A stretch of DNA of 64,000 bases, taken from assembly GCA_958009055.1 (NCBI GenBank), contig OY253650.1, forward strand, positions 992,001 to 1,056,000, given 5' to 3'. The position numbers and the translations under genes were made by a program. Source of the DNA: Choricystis sp. odSpoLacu1. Lineage: Eukaryota; Chlorophyta; Trebouxiophyceae. Of this stretch, positions 42,701 to 52,197 are shown piece by piece. Within the stretch, counting starts at the first letter, position 1. The number at the start of each line of letters is the position of its first letter. Under the pieces are notes generated by a model, which had not been told where the DNA came from, searched no databases, and was given only the letters and a program-made list of their open reading frames with translations.

Positions 42701-45322
42701 GCTGTCAACGTGTGCGCTGCCGCGCGCAGCAGGGGCGCCCGCCGCGCGCCCGCGACGCGGCGCACCGACAGCAGAGACCCCACCGCCATCAGCAGCCCGC
42801 CCAGCGCGCCACCTCCGCGGGGAGCGGCAGGGTCCAGCCGCCACAGTGCCACCAAGGCGGCGGCCGCGTTGGCCAGGGCGGACGCCGCGGTGGCGGGGGA
42901 GGGGCCGGGCGCGCCCGGCGCCCGCGCGGCCGTGGAGCCCGCCCAGAAGCAGCGCTCCACGTGGGCCGCCACCTGCCACAGCACGCTGAGCACGTCGTCG
43001 GAGCCGCCATCGGCTAAAGCTTCGGAGATGGCGGCGGGGCCTTCGGCTGCTAGATCGGTGGCAAAGGCAGTGGTGTCTGCGAGAGCGCGTTCGAGCGCCG
43101 CACGCCCAACGCGCGACGGATCGGCCACGCCCGGGGGCGGGGGCCCGTCCGCGGGCCCTGCCACAGCCGCAAAATCCCTGTCCACACCGCCTGGAGGCGG
43201 CTTGGGCAGCATGTGGGAGAGAATGAGAGCGCGCGCGCGCAGCGCGGGCGCGCGCGCTTTTGCCGCCGTCGCCGCGTCCTGCAGCAGCAGGGCCGCCTCC
43301 AGCAGCTGGCGCCGCGCGTCGCCGCCGCCGGAGCGGGAGCGGCGGCCGGCGGGGGCGAGGACGCGGGGGGCCAGGTCGGCGACCAGGGCGGCGGCCGCGG
43401 CCGGGTCGTCGCTGGCGAGGCGGGCGCGCCCGGTGGCCAGCGCCTCCACCAACCCCAACGCCTGCAGCCGGGCCGCCACGGAGGACGGGGTGACGGAGGC
43501 GCCAGCGTCAGCTGTCGACCCCGCCAGCAGGCACCGCGCGTGGGGCAGGTCGATGTCGAGGGAGGGCGCAGTTTCAAGCGCGGCCGACGCGGCGCAAAGG
43601 TGGTCACCCGCGGCGCCCGGCGCGCGCGCGCCCTCCGCCAGCCGCGCCGCCGTCCACCGGTAGCGCGCCACCAGGGCTCGGTCGTCGGGGGATGCTCCCG
43701 CCACGCTGGCCGCCTCGATGGCGGCGACGGCGGCCCCCGCGCCCGCCAGGCAGGCGGCTGCTGATGCGGCGTGCGCTTCTGCGGCGCGCCGCGCGCGCGC
43801 GCCGCCGCCGTCACCCTCACGCTCGCCGCCCGCCACGGCCACCGGGTCGGCAGCAGCTGCAGCGTGCAGTTCTGCCAGGGTCAGGCACGCGGCCGGCGAG
43901 CGCGGCCACGCGCGCAGGGGGCGGTCGAGGCGCAGCAGCGCGAGCAGCGCACGCCGCGGCAGCGTCGCGTGTGCGGTCGACGCGGCTGCATCCAGGGCGG
44001 CGGCCGCCAGGGCGCCCAGGCCCAGGGAGGACGCGGGGCCGGTGACGAGGGCGCGCACGGCGTCTGCTTCGGCGGCCAGGTCGGCCGCGACACGCGGATC
44101 GTCGGTGGTGGTGGTGGTGGTGGTCGTCGCCGCGCCACCACCCTCCCCACCCTCCTCCCCCGCTGGCGCCGCCCCCAGCCACGGCAGCACTCCCGCCAAC
44201 GCGTCGATGGGGGTACCGTCTCCATCCACCAGGCGCGCGGACGCGCGCACCGGGGCGGGGGTGGGCTTGAGCTTGCCGGCTTCTGTCTCGGCCGCCGCGT
44301 CGGCCGCGTCCCGGGGCGCAGGCTCCTCGCTGCGAAAGGTCACGCTGACCGCATCACACAGGCGCCGCCCCTTGAACGGGCGGCCATCGACGGGCGCCAC
44401 GACGCGGGCAAGGGCGGCCAGCGTGTCTGGCCACGTGGGCGACGCAATGGAGAGCGCGCGCTGCGGCAGCGGCGGCGTCGCGAGCGCGGCCGCGGGGCGC
44501 GCCCGCCCCGGCCAGGCGGGTTCCACGCCACCCCCGCGGGCGGTGGCACCTGCAGCCAGTTCCGCAGCGCGCGTGTGCCCGGGGTCGATGGTGAGGAGGG
44601 CGTGTGCTGCAGCAGCCGCGCCCTTCCAGTCACCCACCCGCAAACACACGTCGGCCAACGCCTCCAGCGCCAGCGGGTGGCGAGGGGCAGCATGGAGAGC
44701 AGCCTCCAGCCCTCGGCGGGCCAGGGTCCACGCGCCCAGCTCGCCCGCCAGCTGGGCAAGGGCACGAGCGGCCACAACATCGGTGCGCGGCCCCCCGAGA
44801 CTCACTGCGTCACAGTACAGGCGCAGCGCGTCGCCCGCGGTGGCGTCGTCGGGGGCTAGGAGGGACGCCAGGTTCTTGGAGGCGGCCGCCCTGATTTGGA
44901 CGGCCAGGGAGGAGGGGGTGGCGGGGAGGGTGGTGGTCGCGACGACGGGTTGGGAGAGCAGGGCGCGGAGAGCGGACTGAGTGAAAGTGGGTGTTTTATT
45001 TGGTTTTAGAAACCTTCCTTTTGCACCCGGCAACACCACCGCGACGAGGCCGCTGGCCTGCACCCGCGGGTCGCGAGGGCAGCACCCTCGATGGGAGCGC
45101 AAACGCATCGCTGATGCACCCCCCCCCCCCCCCCCCCCTCCCTCTCTCCCTCACCTTGGCCTCGTCCGCCCGCCCGTCCGCCACAAACATCAACGCCGCC
45201 TGCATGTCAGCCACTGCGCGCGCTTCCTGGGCTTCAACCGTTTCGCCGCGGTCGGGGGCAGCGTCCCCCTCGGCGCGCGCGGCCGGCGCGGCGGGAGCGT
45301 TGAGGGCAGCGATGGTCAGCAT
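39716..45322 (-). CDS. CABIN1/Hir3-like TPR protein (two apparent frameshifts)
   Basis: Large scaffold of the HIRA histone H3.3/H4 chaperone complex (human CABIN1, yeast Hir3, plant CABIN1-like). Exons 45155-45322 and 39716-44976, about 1,809 residues when bridged. The start MLTIAALN and EAQEARAVADMQAALMFVAD are like the CABIN1 N terminus; TPR-type helices follow (HPLALEALADVCLRVGDWKG). Further on EPFYRLHAVRLKRALALRRG and RYFHKARYREG are strong family matches. The rest is very Ala-rich. One surplus base is needed at C15 (41849-41863) and at C12 (39883-39894); both are G runs in the sense of the gene. The stop after the second shift follows a Lys/Ala-rich end. Intron 1 (44977-45154) contains a 20-base homopolymer. 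Confidence 0.8.
45119..45138. repeat. C20 tract in CABIN1-like intron 1
   Basis: C20 on the plus strand; a G20 run in the transcript, beginning about 17 bases after the GTGAGG donor. Confidence 0.95.
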
Positions 45323-45474
45323 GGCTGCCGGGGGGAGTGTGTATAAGCTTGTGCTCTCCGCAGCCGGGTGGGAGGTGGGGGGCGAGAGTGCGCGCCCCCC
45401 CGCGCTGACGCTGTTGGGAAAACAGAGAAAGCAAAACCAGAAGTCGCTCTCGACGACACATTTCCTTGGCATTT

Positions 45475-46975
45475 ATGTTGTTTCGCCGCGTTCTGCCCCT
45501 GGTAGCCCCGCCCACGGCGCGCACCGTGCACGTCGTGCGCACTCTCCATGTCGTGGCTGCCGGCTGGGGCACTGGCGGCGGCGGCCGAGCCTCGGGCGGG
45601 CGAGGGCGGGGCGACGGGCGCGGCGGCGGCGGACGCCGCTCGCCGCTGCGCCGCCCGCTGCAGCCACGCCGCCCTCCACCCCCACCCGAGGACCCGTTTG
45701 ACTCGTTCGAATTCTCGGGTGACACTTTCTACTTTGCCACCTGCCACCCAGGGCTAGAACCCGCGGTCGCGGCCGAACTGGCCCGCCCTTCCGTCGGCGC
45801 GCACGCCGTGCGCGTCGGCGTCGGCGGCGTCGCTTTTTCCGGGGACGCGGCCACCGGGTACGCCGCCTGCCTGTGGCTGCGGTGTGCCATTCGTGTGTTG
45901 CGCCTAGTGGCACGCGGCTCGTTGGATGGCAGTGGCCGCGGCGGCGACCGCCTGTACGCGTTTACCCGCCGCGCCGCAGACTGGGCGACCCTCGTCCCTC
46001 CCTCCGCCACCATCGCCGTCGACGCTCGCGTCGGCGCGTGCGACGACCTGAACGCTCAACTCGCCATCACCATGGTGCGCAACGCGGTGTGCGACGCGGT
46101 GCGGGGTGCGACGGGCGTGCGGCCGGCGCCCCCCGCGCGACGTGGGCGGCACGGTCGACGTCCCCCTCTTCATCGCGGCCCACCGAGGCCGCGCCTGGCT
46201 CTACCGCGACATGGCGGGCGTGTCCCTGCACAAGCGGGGGTACCGGCGCAACGCGCCCGTGCACCGGGCCGCGCTGAATGAAGCCGCGGCCGCGGCGGTG
46301 CTGCACACGGCGGGGTGGAACGACGCGGCGTGGCGAGATGGCGGCCCCCCCCTCCCCACCCTGGCCGACCCGATGTGTGGCTCCGGCACCCTGTTGATCG
46401 AGGCCGCCCTGACCGCGCGCCGGGTGGCGCCCGGGCTGGCCAGGGGGGGCGCGTTCCCGTTTGTGGGGTGGCCGGACTTCGATGCAGGCACGTGGGCGCG
46501 CGCGCGGGCGGACGCCGCAGCCGCCGCCCGCTCAGACGTCCACCCCACCCTCCTGGGCAATGATGTGCACGCGGGTGCGCTGTCCCTGGCTGAAGCTGGT
46601 GCAGCGGCTGCGGGCGTGGACGACTGCATCTCTCTGCACCACGGCGACGCGCGCGCGTGGGCGCCGACGCCACGCCCCACCCTCGTCGTCACCAACCCGC
46701 CCTGGGGCAAGCGCCTGGCGTATGATGGCGGAGACGAGGGTGACGACGGCAACGTCAACGATGCGTGGCCCTCGCTGGGCGAGTTTTTGAGGGTCGCCGC
46801 CTCCCCGTGCGACGCGTTTGTTGTCTGCGGCGACCCGACCGCGTCGCGCGGCCTGCGCATGAAGGCGGCGGCCCGCATGCCGCTGTCGCTGGGGGGGGAG
46901 GATGTCAGGCTGTTGCACTATGTTGTGCTGCCACCGTTGGGGAGGGTGGAGAGAGCGGGGGCTCCTGAAAATTAA
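45475..46975 (+). CDS. THUMP-domain RNA methyltransferase, RlmL-like (one apparent frameshift)
   Basis: SAM-dependent N2-guanine RNA methyltransferase of the RlmL/UPF0020 type, probably acting on organellar rRNA. Single exon of about 500 residues when bridged. The N terminus is Arg/Ala/Gly-rich and presequence-like. The ferredoxin-like/THUMP part starts at DTFYFATCHPGLEPAVAAEL and includes CLWLRCAIRVLRLV. The catalytic part has DVPLFIAAHRGRAWLYRD, SLHKRGYRRNAPVHRAALNE (typical LHKRGYR..AP..AALNE), the SAM motif LADPMCGSGTLLIEAAL, and VVTNPPWGKRL (NPPW catalytic motif). A C6 run at 46129-46134 carries one surplus base between APP and the DVGGTVDVPLF segment. The start codon lies about 150 bases from the divergent CABIN1-like start. 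Confidence 0.88.
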
Positions 46976-46982
46976 TCAAAGC

Positions 46983-47070
46983 ACTTGTTTTGTTTTTTCT
47001 CCATCACACTTTCGCCACGTCCACCGCTGACCACTTGTTTTTTTCTCATCACACCTTTGCCACGTCCACC
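46983..47070. repeat. Tandem copy (45-base period) of the Gfo/Idh/MocA gene 3-prime end
   Basis: Codons for AVDVAKV, the stop and about 20 bases of A-rich 3-prime flank occur twice in tandem with a 45-base period. The inner copy is the real gene end (stop at 47049); the outer copy (47026 down to 46983) reads AVDVAKV-stop again with small changes. Confidence 0.9.
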
Positions 47071-48240
47071 GCCTCCCCTCCCACCGCCGCGCTCGCCAGC
47101 AGCGCTTCCACGACCGCCAGGTCGGACGCGGCAGCCGCCACAGACAGCGCGGCTTCATCGGCGGGGGTGGCGGTGCCCCTCGCCACGGCCACAAACGACT
47201 GCAACTCTGCTTCCAGACCGCCAAAGGGATGGTGCGCGTCAGAGGGCTCCGCCCCCGCCACGCGCACGCTGTACCCGCCTCCGCGCCCGCCGCCGCCAAA
47301 CCCGCCGCGCGCGAGTTCGACTGCGCCCGCGGTCCCGTCCACCATCAGGCGAAAGGAGGGCTCGGCCCCAGCAAACGTGATGGCGATGGAGGCAGCGACT
47401 CCCGACTGAAACTGGAGCCACCCAGTGAGAGTGTCGGCGGGGGGCGGCAGAGAGGACGGCGCGGCGCGCGACCGCTCCCGCGCGCACGGCTTCGCCCGCG
47501 CCTGCGGCAGCGGCCAGGGAGCGCAGGGCGGCAATGAAGTGCACGCTCGAGTCGGTGAGGTACGAGCCCGGGCAGCCGACCGGGTCGCGGCGCCACTCGG
47601 ACCGAAAATAACGGTTGCTTTCGTCCATCGGCATCGCCGCCGTCAGCGTGATGGTGGTCGGGGCGCCGATGGCGGTGGCGGCCGCGGTTGCAGCCGCGAG
47701 CACGCCGGGCTCTGACCGATAATTCTCGGCGATGCACAGGCGAGCGGCCGGCGCGGCGGCCGCAGCTGCAGCGATCAGTGCGCGTGCCCTCTCCACAGTG
47801 CCCGCCACCGGCTTCTCCTGCAGCACGTGCTTGCCGGCGGCCAGCATGCGCTCACTGATGGCGGGCATGACTTGGACGGGCAGGATGGAGAGGACGGCAT
47901 CGGTCGACGCGTCGGCCTCGATGTCGGCGAGGCCGGCGTCCCCGCTCACCGCGCGCACGGCGGCCCCCAGCTCGGCTGCCAGGGCGGTCGCGGGGGCGGG
48001 GTTGCGGGACCAGACGGCGGTGATGGCAATGCCTTGCTTGGCGGCAGCGCTGTGGGGAGGGGTGGTTGGAGGGAGAAAAACGTCGAGCAGTCGATCCCAA
48101 TCGGTTCGAGTTCCACACCCTCCCTCTCTCCCTCCCTACCTCAGCAACGGTGCCCAAGCAGCCTTGGCAAATGTACCTGCTCCCAGCACGGCTACGCGGA
48201 AGGGAGGCGGGGAGGGAGTGGGCGCGGAGAGGGGGCACAT
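47049..48240 (-). CDS. Gfo/Idh/MocA family oxidoreductase (one apparent frameshift)
   Basis: NAD(P)-dependent dehydrogenase with a Rossmann fold; the substrate is probably a sugar or sugar alcohol but cannot be read from sequence. Exons 48140-48240 and 47049-48049, about 367 residues when bridged. The dinucleotide motif is FRVAVLGAGTFAKAAWAPLL; next come ADASTDAVLSILPVQ and GKHVLQEKPVAGTVERA (the EKP motif, with the Lys that binds nicotinamide). The C-terminal domain includes ENYRSEP, SNRYFRSEWRRDP and DSSVHFIAAL (with the catalytic-type His). At a G6 run on the plus strand (47439-47444) one surplus base must be skipped to reach ADTLTGWLQFQSG. The intron (GTAGGG donor) splits a Ser codon. A tract of 26 A lies just upstream of the ATG. 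Confidence 0.85.
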
Positions 48241-48259
48241 CTTAGCGAAGTTCGACGTC

Positions 48260-48264
<5 letters not shown>

Positions 48265-48290
<26 letters not shown>
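48265..48290. repeat. T26/A26 tract upstream of the Gfo/Idh/MocA start
   Basis: 26 T on the plus strand, 25 bases upstream of the start codon at 48240; an A tract in the sense of the gene. Could be a poly(dA:dT) promoter element or part of the leader. Confidence 0.9.
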
Positions 48291-48394
48291 CCTTCCTCTC
48301 CGACTGTGTCTCCCTGCTTCGCCACCTCTTCTGACTATGTTTTGCACACACACACACCCCAATCAGCATTCCCTCTCTCTTTTTTCTTCATCAT

Positions 48395-48976
48395 TCACCG
48401 CGCAAACGCGGCCGGCCCGCACGCGACAAAGATGCCGCCAAACACGAGCGTCGTCGTCACCGTGCCCAGCAGGGCCAGGTACACGCCAAACGCTTTGGGG
48501 CGGGTTAAATTCAACTTGGCCGCGATGCCGTCGATGAACCTGTCGAACGCGGGGGCCAGCGCGATGGCGGCTGAGAAGCGGAGTGGGCGAATGAAGTTTT
48601 GGGTCACCCAAAACGCAGAGTAAAACGCCAGGTACCGCGTCCACGCTCCCTGTGCCAGCGGGGACAGGCCGTACTGCTTGACAAAGGCGACCCAGGTGAC
48701 CGCCATGCCACCGCCGTAGGTGATGTTGGATATCGCTCCATAACTGGCCACCGCCCCCGTGCCCAGCTTCTGCAGCCTGGCCTTGGTGTCGCCCTCCGCC
48801 CCAAACACGCGTTTGAGGCGGGTGGCGTGTGAGGGTGGCGGCGGCGGCGGCACAGCGTCCGAGGGGGACGGCGTGGCCAGCGTGCGGGTGAGAGGGCGGG
48901 CGGGGCGGAGTGGGAGGCGAGCCCCGGCCGTGGGCGGCGGCCGGGCCGCGCTCGGCCGCAGGATGGAAGGACGCAT
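48395..48976 (-). CDS. DUF1279/FAM210-like organellar membrane protein
   Basis: A 193-residue single-exon protein. Residues 1-45 are an Arg/Pro/Ala-rich presequence. The DUF1279 core follows: KARLQKLGTGAVASYGAISNI (KLKQYGAVGLATYL pattern), then two hydrophobic segments (GMAVTWVAFVKQYG and FGVYLALLGTVTTTLVFGGIFVA) enclosing an amphipathic stretch NFIRPLRFSAAIALAPAFDRFID. Family members (FAM210A/B in animals, DUF1279 proteins in plants) are mitochondrial or plastid inner-membrane proteins of unclear function. It ends in ACGPAAFAR. The arrangement of two membrane helices near the C terminus is normal for the family. Confidence 0.8.
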   Translation of the reverse strand: MRPSILRPSAARPPPTAGARLPLRPARPLTRTLATPSPSDAVPPPPPPSHATRLKRVFGAEGDTKARLQKLGTGAVASYGAISNITYGGGMAVTWVAFVKQYGLSPLAQGAWTRYLAFYSAFWVTQNFIRPLRFSAAIALAPAFDRFIDGIAAKLNLTRPKAFGVYLALLGTVTTTLVFGGIFVACGPAAFAR

Positions 48977-49157
48977 TTGGTGGCGTGTGTGTGTGGCGTG
49001 GCGGAGAGGCCGGAATGCGAACGAATTTCGTGCAGGAAACAAAAAAGGGTGTGTCCCAGTCCCTCGACCCGCTGCCGCGCCCCTCTTTTCCGCCCGGCAA
49101 AAACTGACAACGCAACTACAAAAACAACAATCAAACAATCAAAACAACTCTCTATCT

Positions 49158-49675
49158 TCAGCAGTACCCCTTGCCCCCACACTTGCGGCAGAGGAGCAAC
49201 CCCGTGCCACCACACACGCGGCATGCGCCAGTCGCGCCCGTCCTCCCCAGCACGTCCCGCTTGGGCCGCCGCGCCGGCGACGCGGCAGCCTGCCGCGTCG
49301 CGGTCGCCGCGGTCGCCCTGTCCAGCGCGTCTGACGCGGTGTCGGTTGCTGCCGTCGCGCACGCGAAGCAGCCGCACCCGCCCGTACCGGCGCAGAGGCT
49401 GCAGGGTGTGTCGTCGCCGCGCACTGTGGCGGCGACTGCCGTCCCCGCCAAAAGGGCGACAGCGCCGCCCACGACGCAATCCTGCAGAGTGGCGACGTCG
49501 GGCAGGGCGCGAGGGGGGAGGGGCTGTGTGTGGGAGGAATTGAGGGGAGGTCGGTGCGTGTGGGCTGCCTTGCCTGGCGTCCGCCCTCCAATTCTCCGCC
49601 CCATTCCCGCACCTGTGACCTGGTGCTGGACTGAGCGGGCGGCGTGCAGCGCGGTCTGGGGGCGAGAGTCGGCAT
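49158..49675 (-). CDS. DnaJ-type zinc-finger membrane protein (BSD2/PSA2-like)
   Basis: A 142-residue protein in two exons, 49613-49675 and 49158-49523. A short presequence precedes a hydrophobic helix (CVVGGAVALLAGTAVAATV). The zinc-binding cysteines come as CSLCAGTGGCGCFAC and CRVCGGTGLLLCRKCGGKGYC, the CXXCXGXG repeats of the DnaJ central domain, without a J domain. Such small proteins in plants (BSD2, PSA2, LQY1) are plastid thylakoid or stromal chaperones or disulfide isomerases for Rubisco and photosystem assembly. A role like that is inference from the motif pattern and presequence. Start at 49675; only about 230 bases separate it from the divergent CALM-like start. Confidence 0.82.
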
Positions 49676-49908
49676 GGTCGCTGCAGAGAGACGAGGCAGC
49701 GCCCGCGAAACGAGCGAGGCGAAAAGCGTGTGTTTTTGTGTCGTCGCTTCAGCTTCCCCACACTCAAAAAAACGGTGGGCCCTCTGCGTGGTCGCCCGCC
49801 CTGCCTCTCCCTCCCGCCTCTCGGGCCAGAGAGGGCAGGCATCATCACACACGCGCCCCAGCGCTTCTCTCGGTGCACCCTCCCCCCTCCTCCCTCTTCT
49901 CCTTCCCC

Positions 49909-52029
49909 ATGTCGCTCAATACCATCGAGGCCGCCAAGCAGGCCGCCCGCCAGGCGCTGGCGGTGGCGGGGGACAAGTACAGGCTGGCCACCGCCACCCT
50001 GACGCGGGCGGAGACGCAGGTGAGAGGAGGGCGGGCGTTTTGTTCGGAAAGGCCGGGCTCCATGGGGGTGCGCGCTGGCGCGGTGCCCGGGAAACGCCCC
50101 GCTTTTGTGCGCCCCTTCTCTGCCCGCCTGGCGCGGGATCAAACAGCACAACGCGATGACTGTCGCCGAGTGGGAGTGGGTGGTAGTCACCAGGCAAAAT
50201 CGGCGAGTTGGCAGCACATGCGCTTTCCCTCGGTCGCGTCCTTCCAACACCTTCCCACACACACGCCTTCCTCCCCACACCAGGACCTGGACGTCGCCAT
50301 CATCAAGGCCACCACCCCCGCCACCCACGTCGTGCCCAAGGACAAGCACGTGCGCATCCTGCGGTCGGCCGTCGGCGCGGGCGCGCCGCGCGCGCAGGTG
50401 GCGTACGTGAATGGTGAATTGTTGGCCCGGCTGCGGGGGGCGGCCGGCTGGTTGGTGAGTTTTGTGTTTATGTGTGCGGGGGTGGGATGCGTTTTTTCTG
50501 TTTCGTTCCTCCGTTTTTCTCACCCACCCTCTCCTCCACCTCCACAGACTGCCCTCAAAACGCTGATGGTCTTCCACCGCCTCATGCGCGAGTGTGACGC
50601 CTCCTACCTGGACGAACTGCTCAAGTTGTCTACCGTGGTGGCGGTGGGCGGGGGTGGTGGCTCGCCGTCCGCCGCGCGCGTGGCTGCTGCCACCCGCGGC
50701 CGCGGCGGGTCGCGCTTTGGGATGGACGCGTGGGTCGACACCGCCACCATCGACGGAAAGTTTGAGTTCTCAGAGTATGTGCGGGGGCTGGCCCGCTACC
50801 TGGATGCCGCCCTGGGGGCGCACGAAGCCATCAACTGGTGCCCCTGTGCGGATGGTGGTGGTGGTGACGGTGGCGGGTTTGGCGGCGGCGGCGGCGCACC
50901 CACCGCCCCCTCCTCCCGCTTTGCCTCCCTGGCCACACCCGACCTGCTGCACCAGCTGCCCGTCCTGCAACGCTTGCTGCTGCGCCTGGCTGACTGCGCA
51001 CCCGCGGGGCCCGCGGCGGCTGACGCTGTGGTCCAAGCGTCCCTCCTCTCTGTGGTTAAAGAATCATTCCGAGCCTACCGCGCCGCCTCGGAAGGCCTCA
51101 TCAACCTGGCAGATCGCTTCTTTGACATGGATGCCGCCGACGCGGCGGGCGCGCTCGACGCGTACCGGCAGGCGGGCCTGGTGACGGCGCGGCTGCAAGC
51201 GTTTTACCGGGCGGCAGAGGCGCTGCCCGGCCTGCGCGGGGGCGTCCAGTTTCCTCGCCTTGAACCCCCCCCCGCCGACTTTGTGCGCCAGATGGAGGAG
51301 TATGCGGCGTCGGCGCCGCGCGCGCTGGACGTTGGGGGCGGCGCTGCCCCCGCGTCTGCGCCCGCGCCCGCGCCGCCGCAGGGGCCAGCTGTGCCGCTGC
51401 GCCGCGGCCGGCTGGCCGGCTCGCGCCCCGCGCCCGCGAGCCTGAATGGAGGCGGCTTTGCGACTGCTGTGCCTGTGCCGGCGGCGCCGGTGGCGGCGGC
51501 GGCGGCGGCGGCGCCCCCTGGGATGGATCTGCTGGGAGAGTTGGCTTCACTCGAGGCAACGACTGCTGCCGCCGCCCCCGCGCCCGCCCCTACCGCCGCG
51601 TTTGACCCGTTTGCGCTGGGTGGCGACGTGCCCCTGGCGCCTCCTCCTGTGCAGGCCGCAGCGGTGGCGGCGGCGGCGCCCACCGCCTCTCCCCCGCCTC
51701 CACGCTCGCCACAACGCAACAACCCGTTTGCCGACGACCCGCCCCCGCCCTTCCCGCCCCCCGCCGCCTCCGCCCCGCCCGCCACGCCGGCAGGCGTGGC
51801 CGGTGCCGGCAGATTCTGGGGCGGTGGCGGTGGCGGCGGCACGCCGCCTTCGGTGGGCGGCGTGGCGTCTGCGCCCGCCGCGCCGCCGCCGCCGCTGGCC
51901 GCGGCTGCCGACCCATTCGCCGACCTGATGGCGGGCGGCCTGTCCCTGGGCCCCGGGCCGAGGGCCACGCCCCCGCTGAAGGCGATGGCGCCGCCCGCGG
52001 GACGGCCGATGAGCGCGGACAAAAAGTAG
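49909..52029 (+). CDS. AP180/CALM-like clathrin assembly protein (ANTH domain)
   Basis: Endocytic adaptor that binds phosphoinositides and clathrin. Exons 49909-50019, 50284-50454, 50548-52029; 587 residues. The ANTH domain spans about residues 20-280: DLDVAIIKATTPATHVVPKDKHV with the lysines that bind lipid headgroups, TALKTLMVFHRLMRECDASYL, SEYVRGLARYLDAAL and LLHQLPVLQRLLLRLADC. The C-terminal tail is Ala/Pro-rich and has NPF (RNNPFADD) and DPF (AFDPFAL and ADPFADL) motifs for adaptors and EH domains. It contains a long poly-C stretch (51265-51274) that does not break the frame. All introns are phase 0. Confidence 0.93.
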   Translation: MSLNTIEAAKQAARQALAVAGDKYRLATATLTRAETQVRGGRAFCSERPGSMGVRAGAVPGKRPAFVRPFSARLARDQTAQRDDCRRVGVGGSHQAKSASWQHMRFPSVASFQHLPTHTPSSPHQDLDVAIIKATTPATHVVPKDKHVRILRSAVGAGAPRAQVAYVNGELLARLRGAAGWLVSFVFMCAGVGCVFSVSFLRFSHPPSPPPPQTALKTLMVFHRLMRECDASYLDELLKLSTVVAVGGGGGSPSAARVAAATRGRGGSRFGMDAWVDTATIDGKFEFSEYVRGLARYLDAALGAHEAINWCPCADGGGGDGGGFGGGGGAPTAPSSRFASLATPDLLHQLPVLQRLLLRLADCAPAGPAAADAVVQASLLSVVKESFRAYRAASEGLINLADRFFDMDAADAAGALDAYRQAGLVTARLQAFYRAAEALPGLRGGVQFPRLEPPPADFVRQMEEYAASAPRALDVGGGAAPASAPAPAPPQGPAVPLRRGRLAGSRPAPASLNGGGFATAVPVPAAPVAAAAAAAPPGMDLLGELASLEATTAAAAPAPAPTAAFDPFALGGDVPLAPPPVQAAAVAAAAPTASPPPPRSPQRNNPFADDPPPPFPPPAASAPPATPAGVAGAGRFWGGGGGGGTPPSVGGVASAPAAPPPPLAAAADPFADLMAGGLSLGPGPRATPPLKAMAPPAGRPMSADKK

Positions 52030-52197
52030 GGAGGGAGGGAAGAGAGTTGCGTGTGAAAAACGAAAAAAACACAGCAACGACGCAAATCGGCATCTCCTCC
52101 CTTTCTCTCCGAGTGTGCCACCACGGACCTCTCGGCACCGATTCCGCCGCTAGGCGGCGGCTCCCCCGCCCGCCCCCCAGCCGCGTGGGACTCCCAA

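Noticed and set aside
41563..44980. Several long plus-strand open frames opposite the CABIN1-like gene
   Set aside because: No conserved segments; the minus strand has clear family motifs and a start-to-stop model.
48085..48120. GGTTCGAGTTCC resembling a tRNA B box
   Set aside because: It lies in the Gfo/Idh/MocA intron; no A box, acceptor stem or anticodon arm is visible.
51265..51274. Possible frameshift at a C run in the CALM-like gene
   Set aside because: The frame stays open with family-like sequence on both sides, so no shift is needed.
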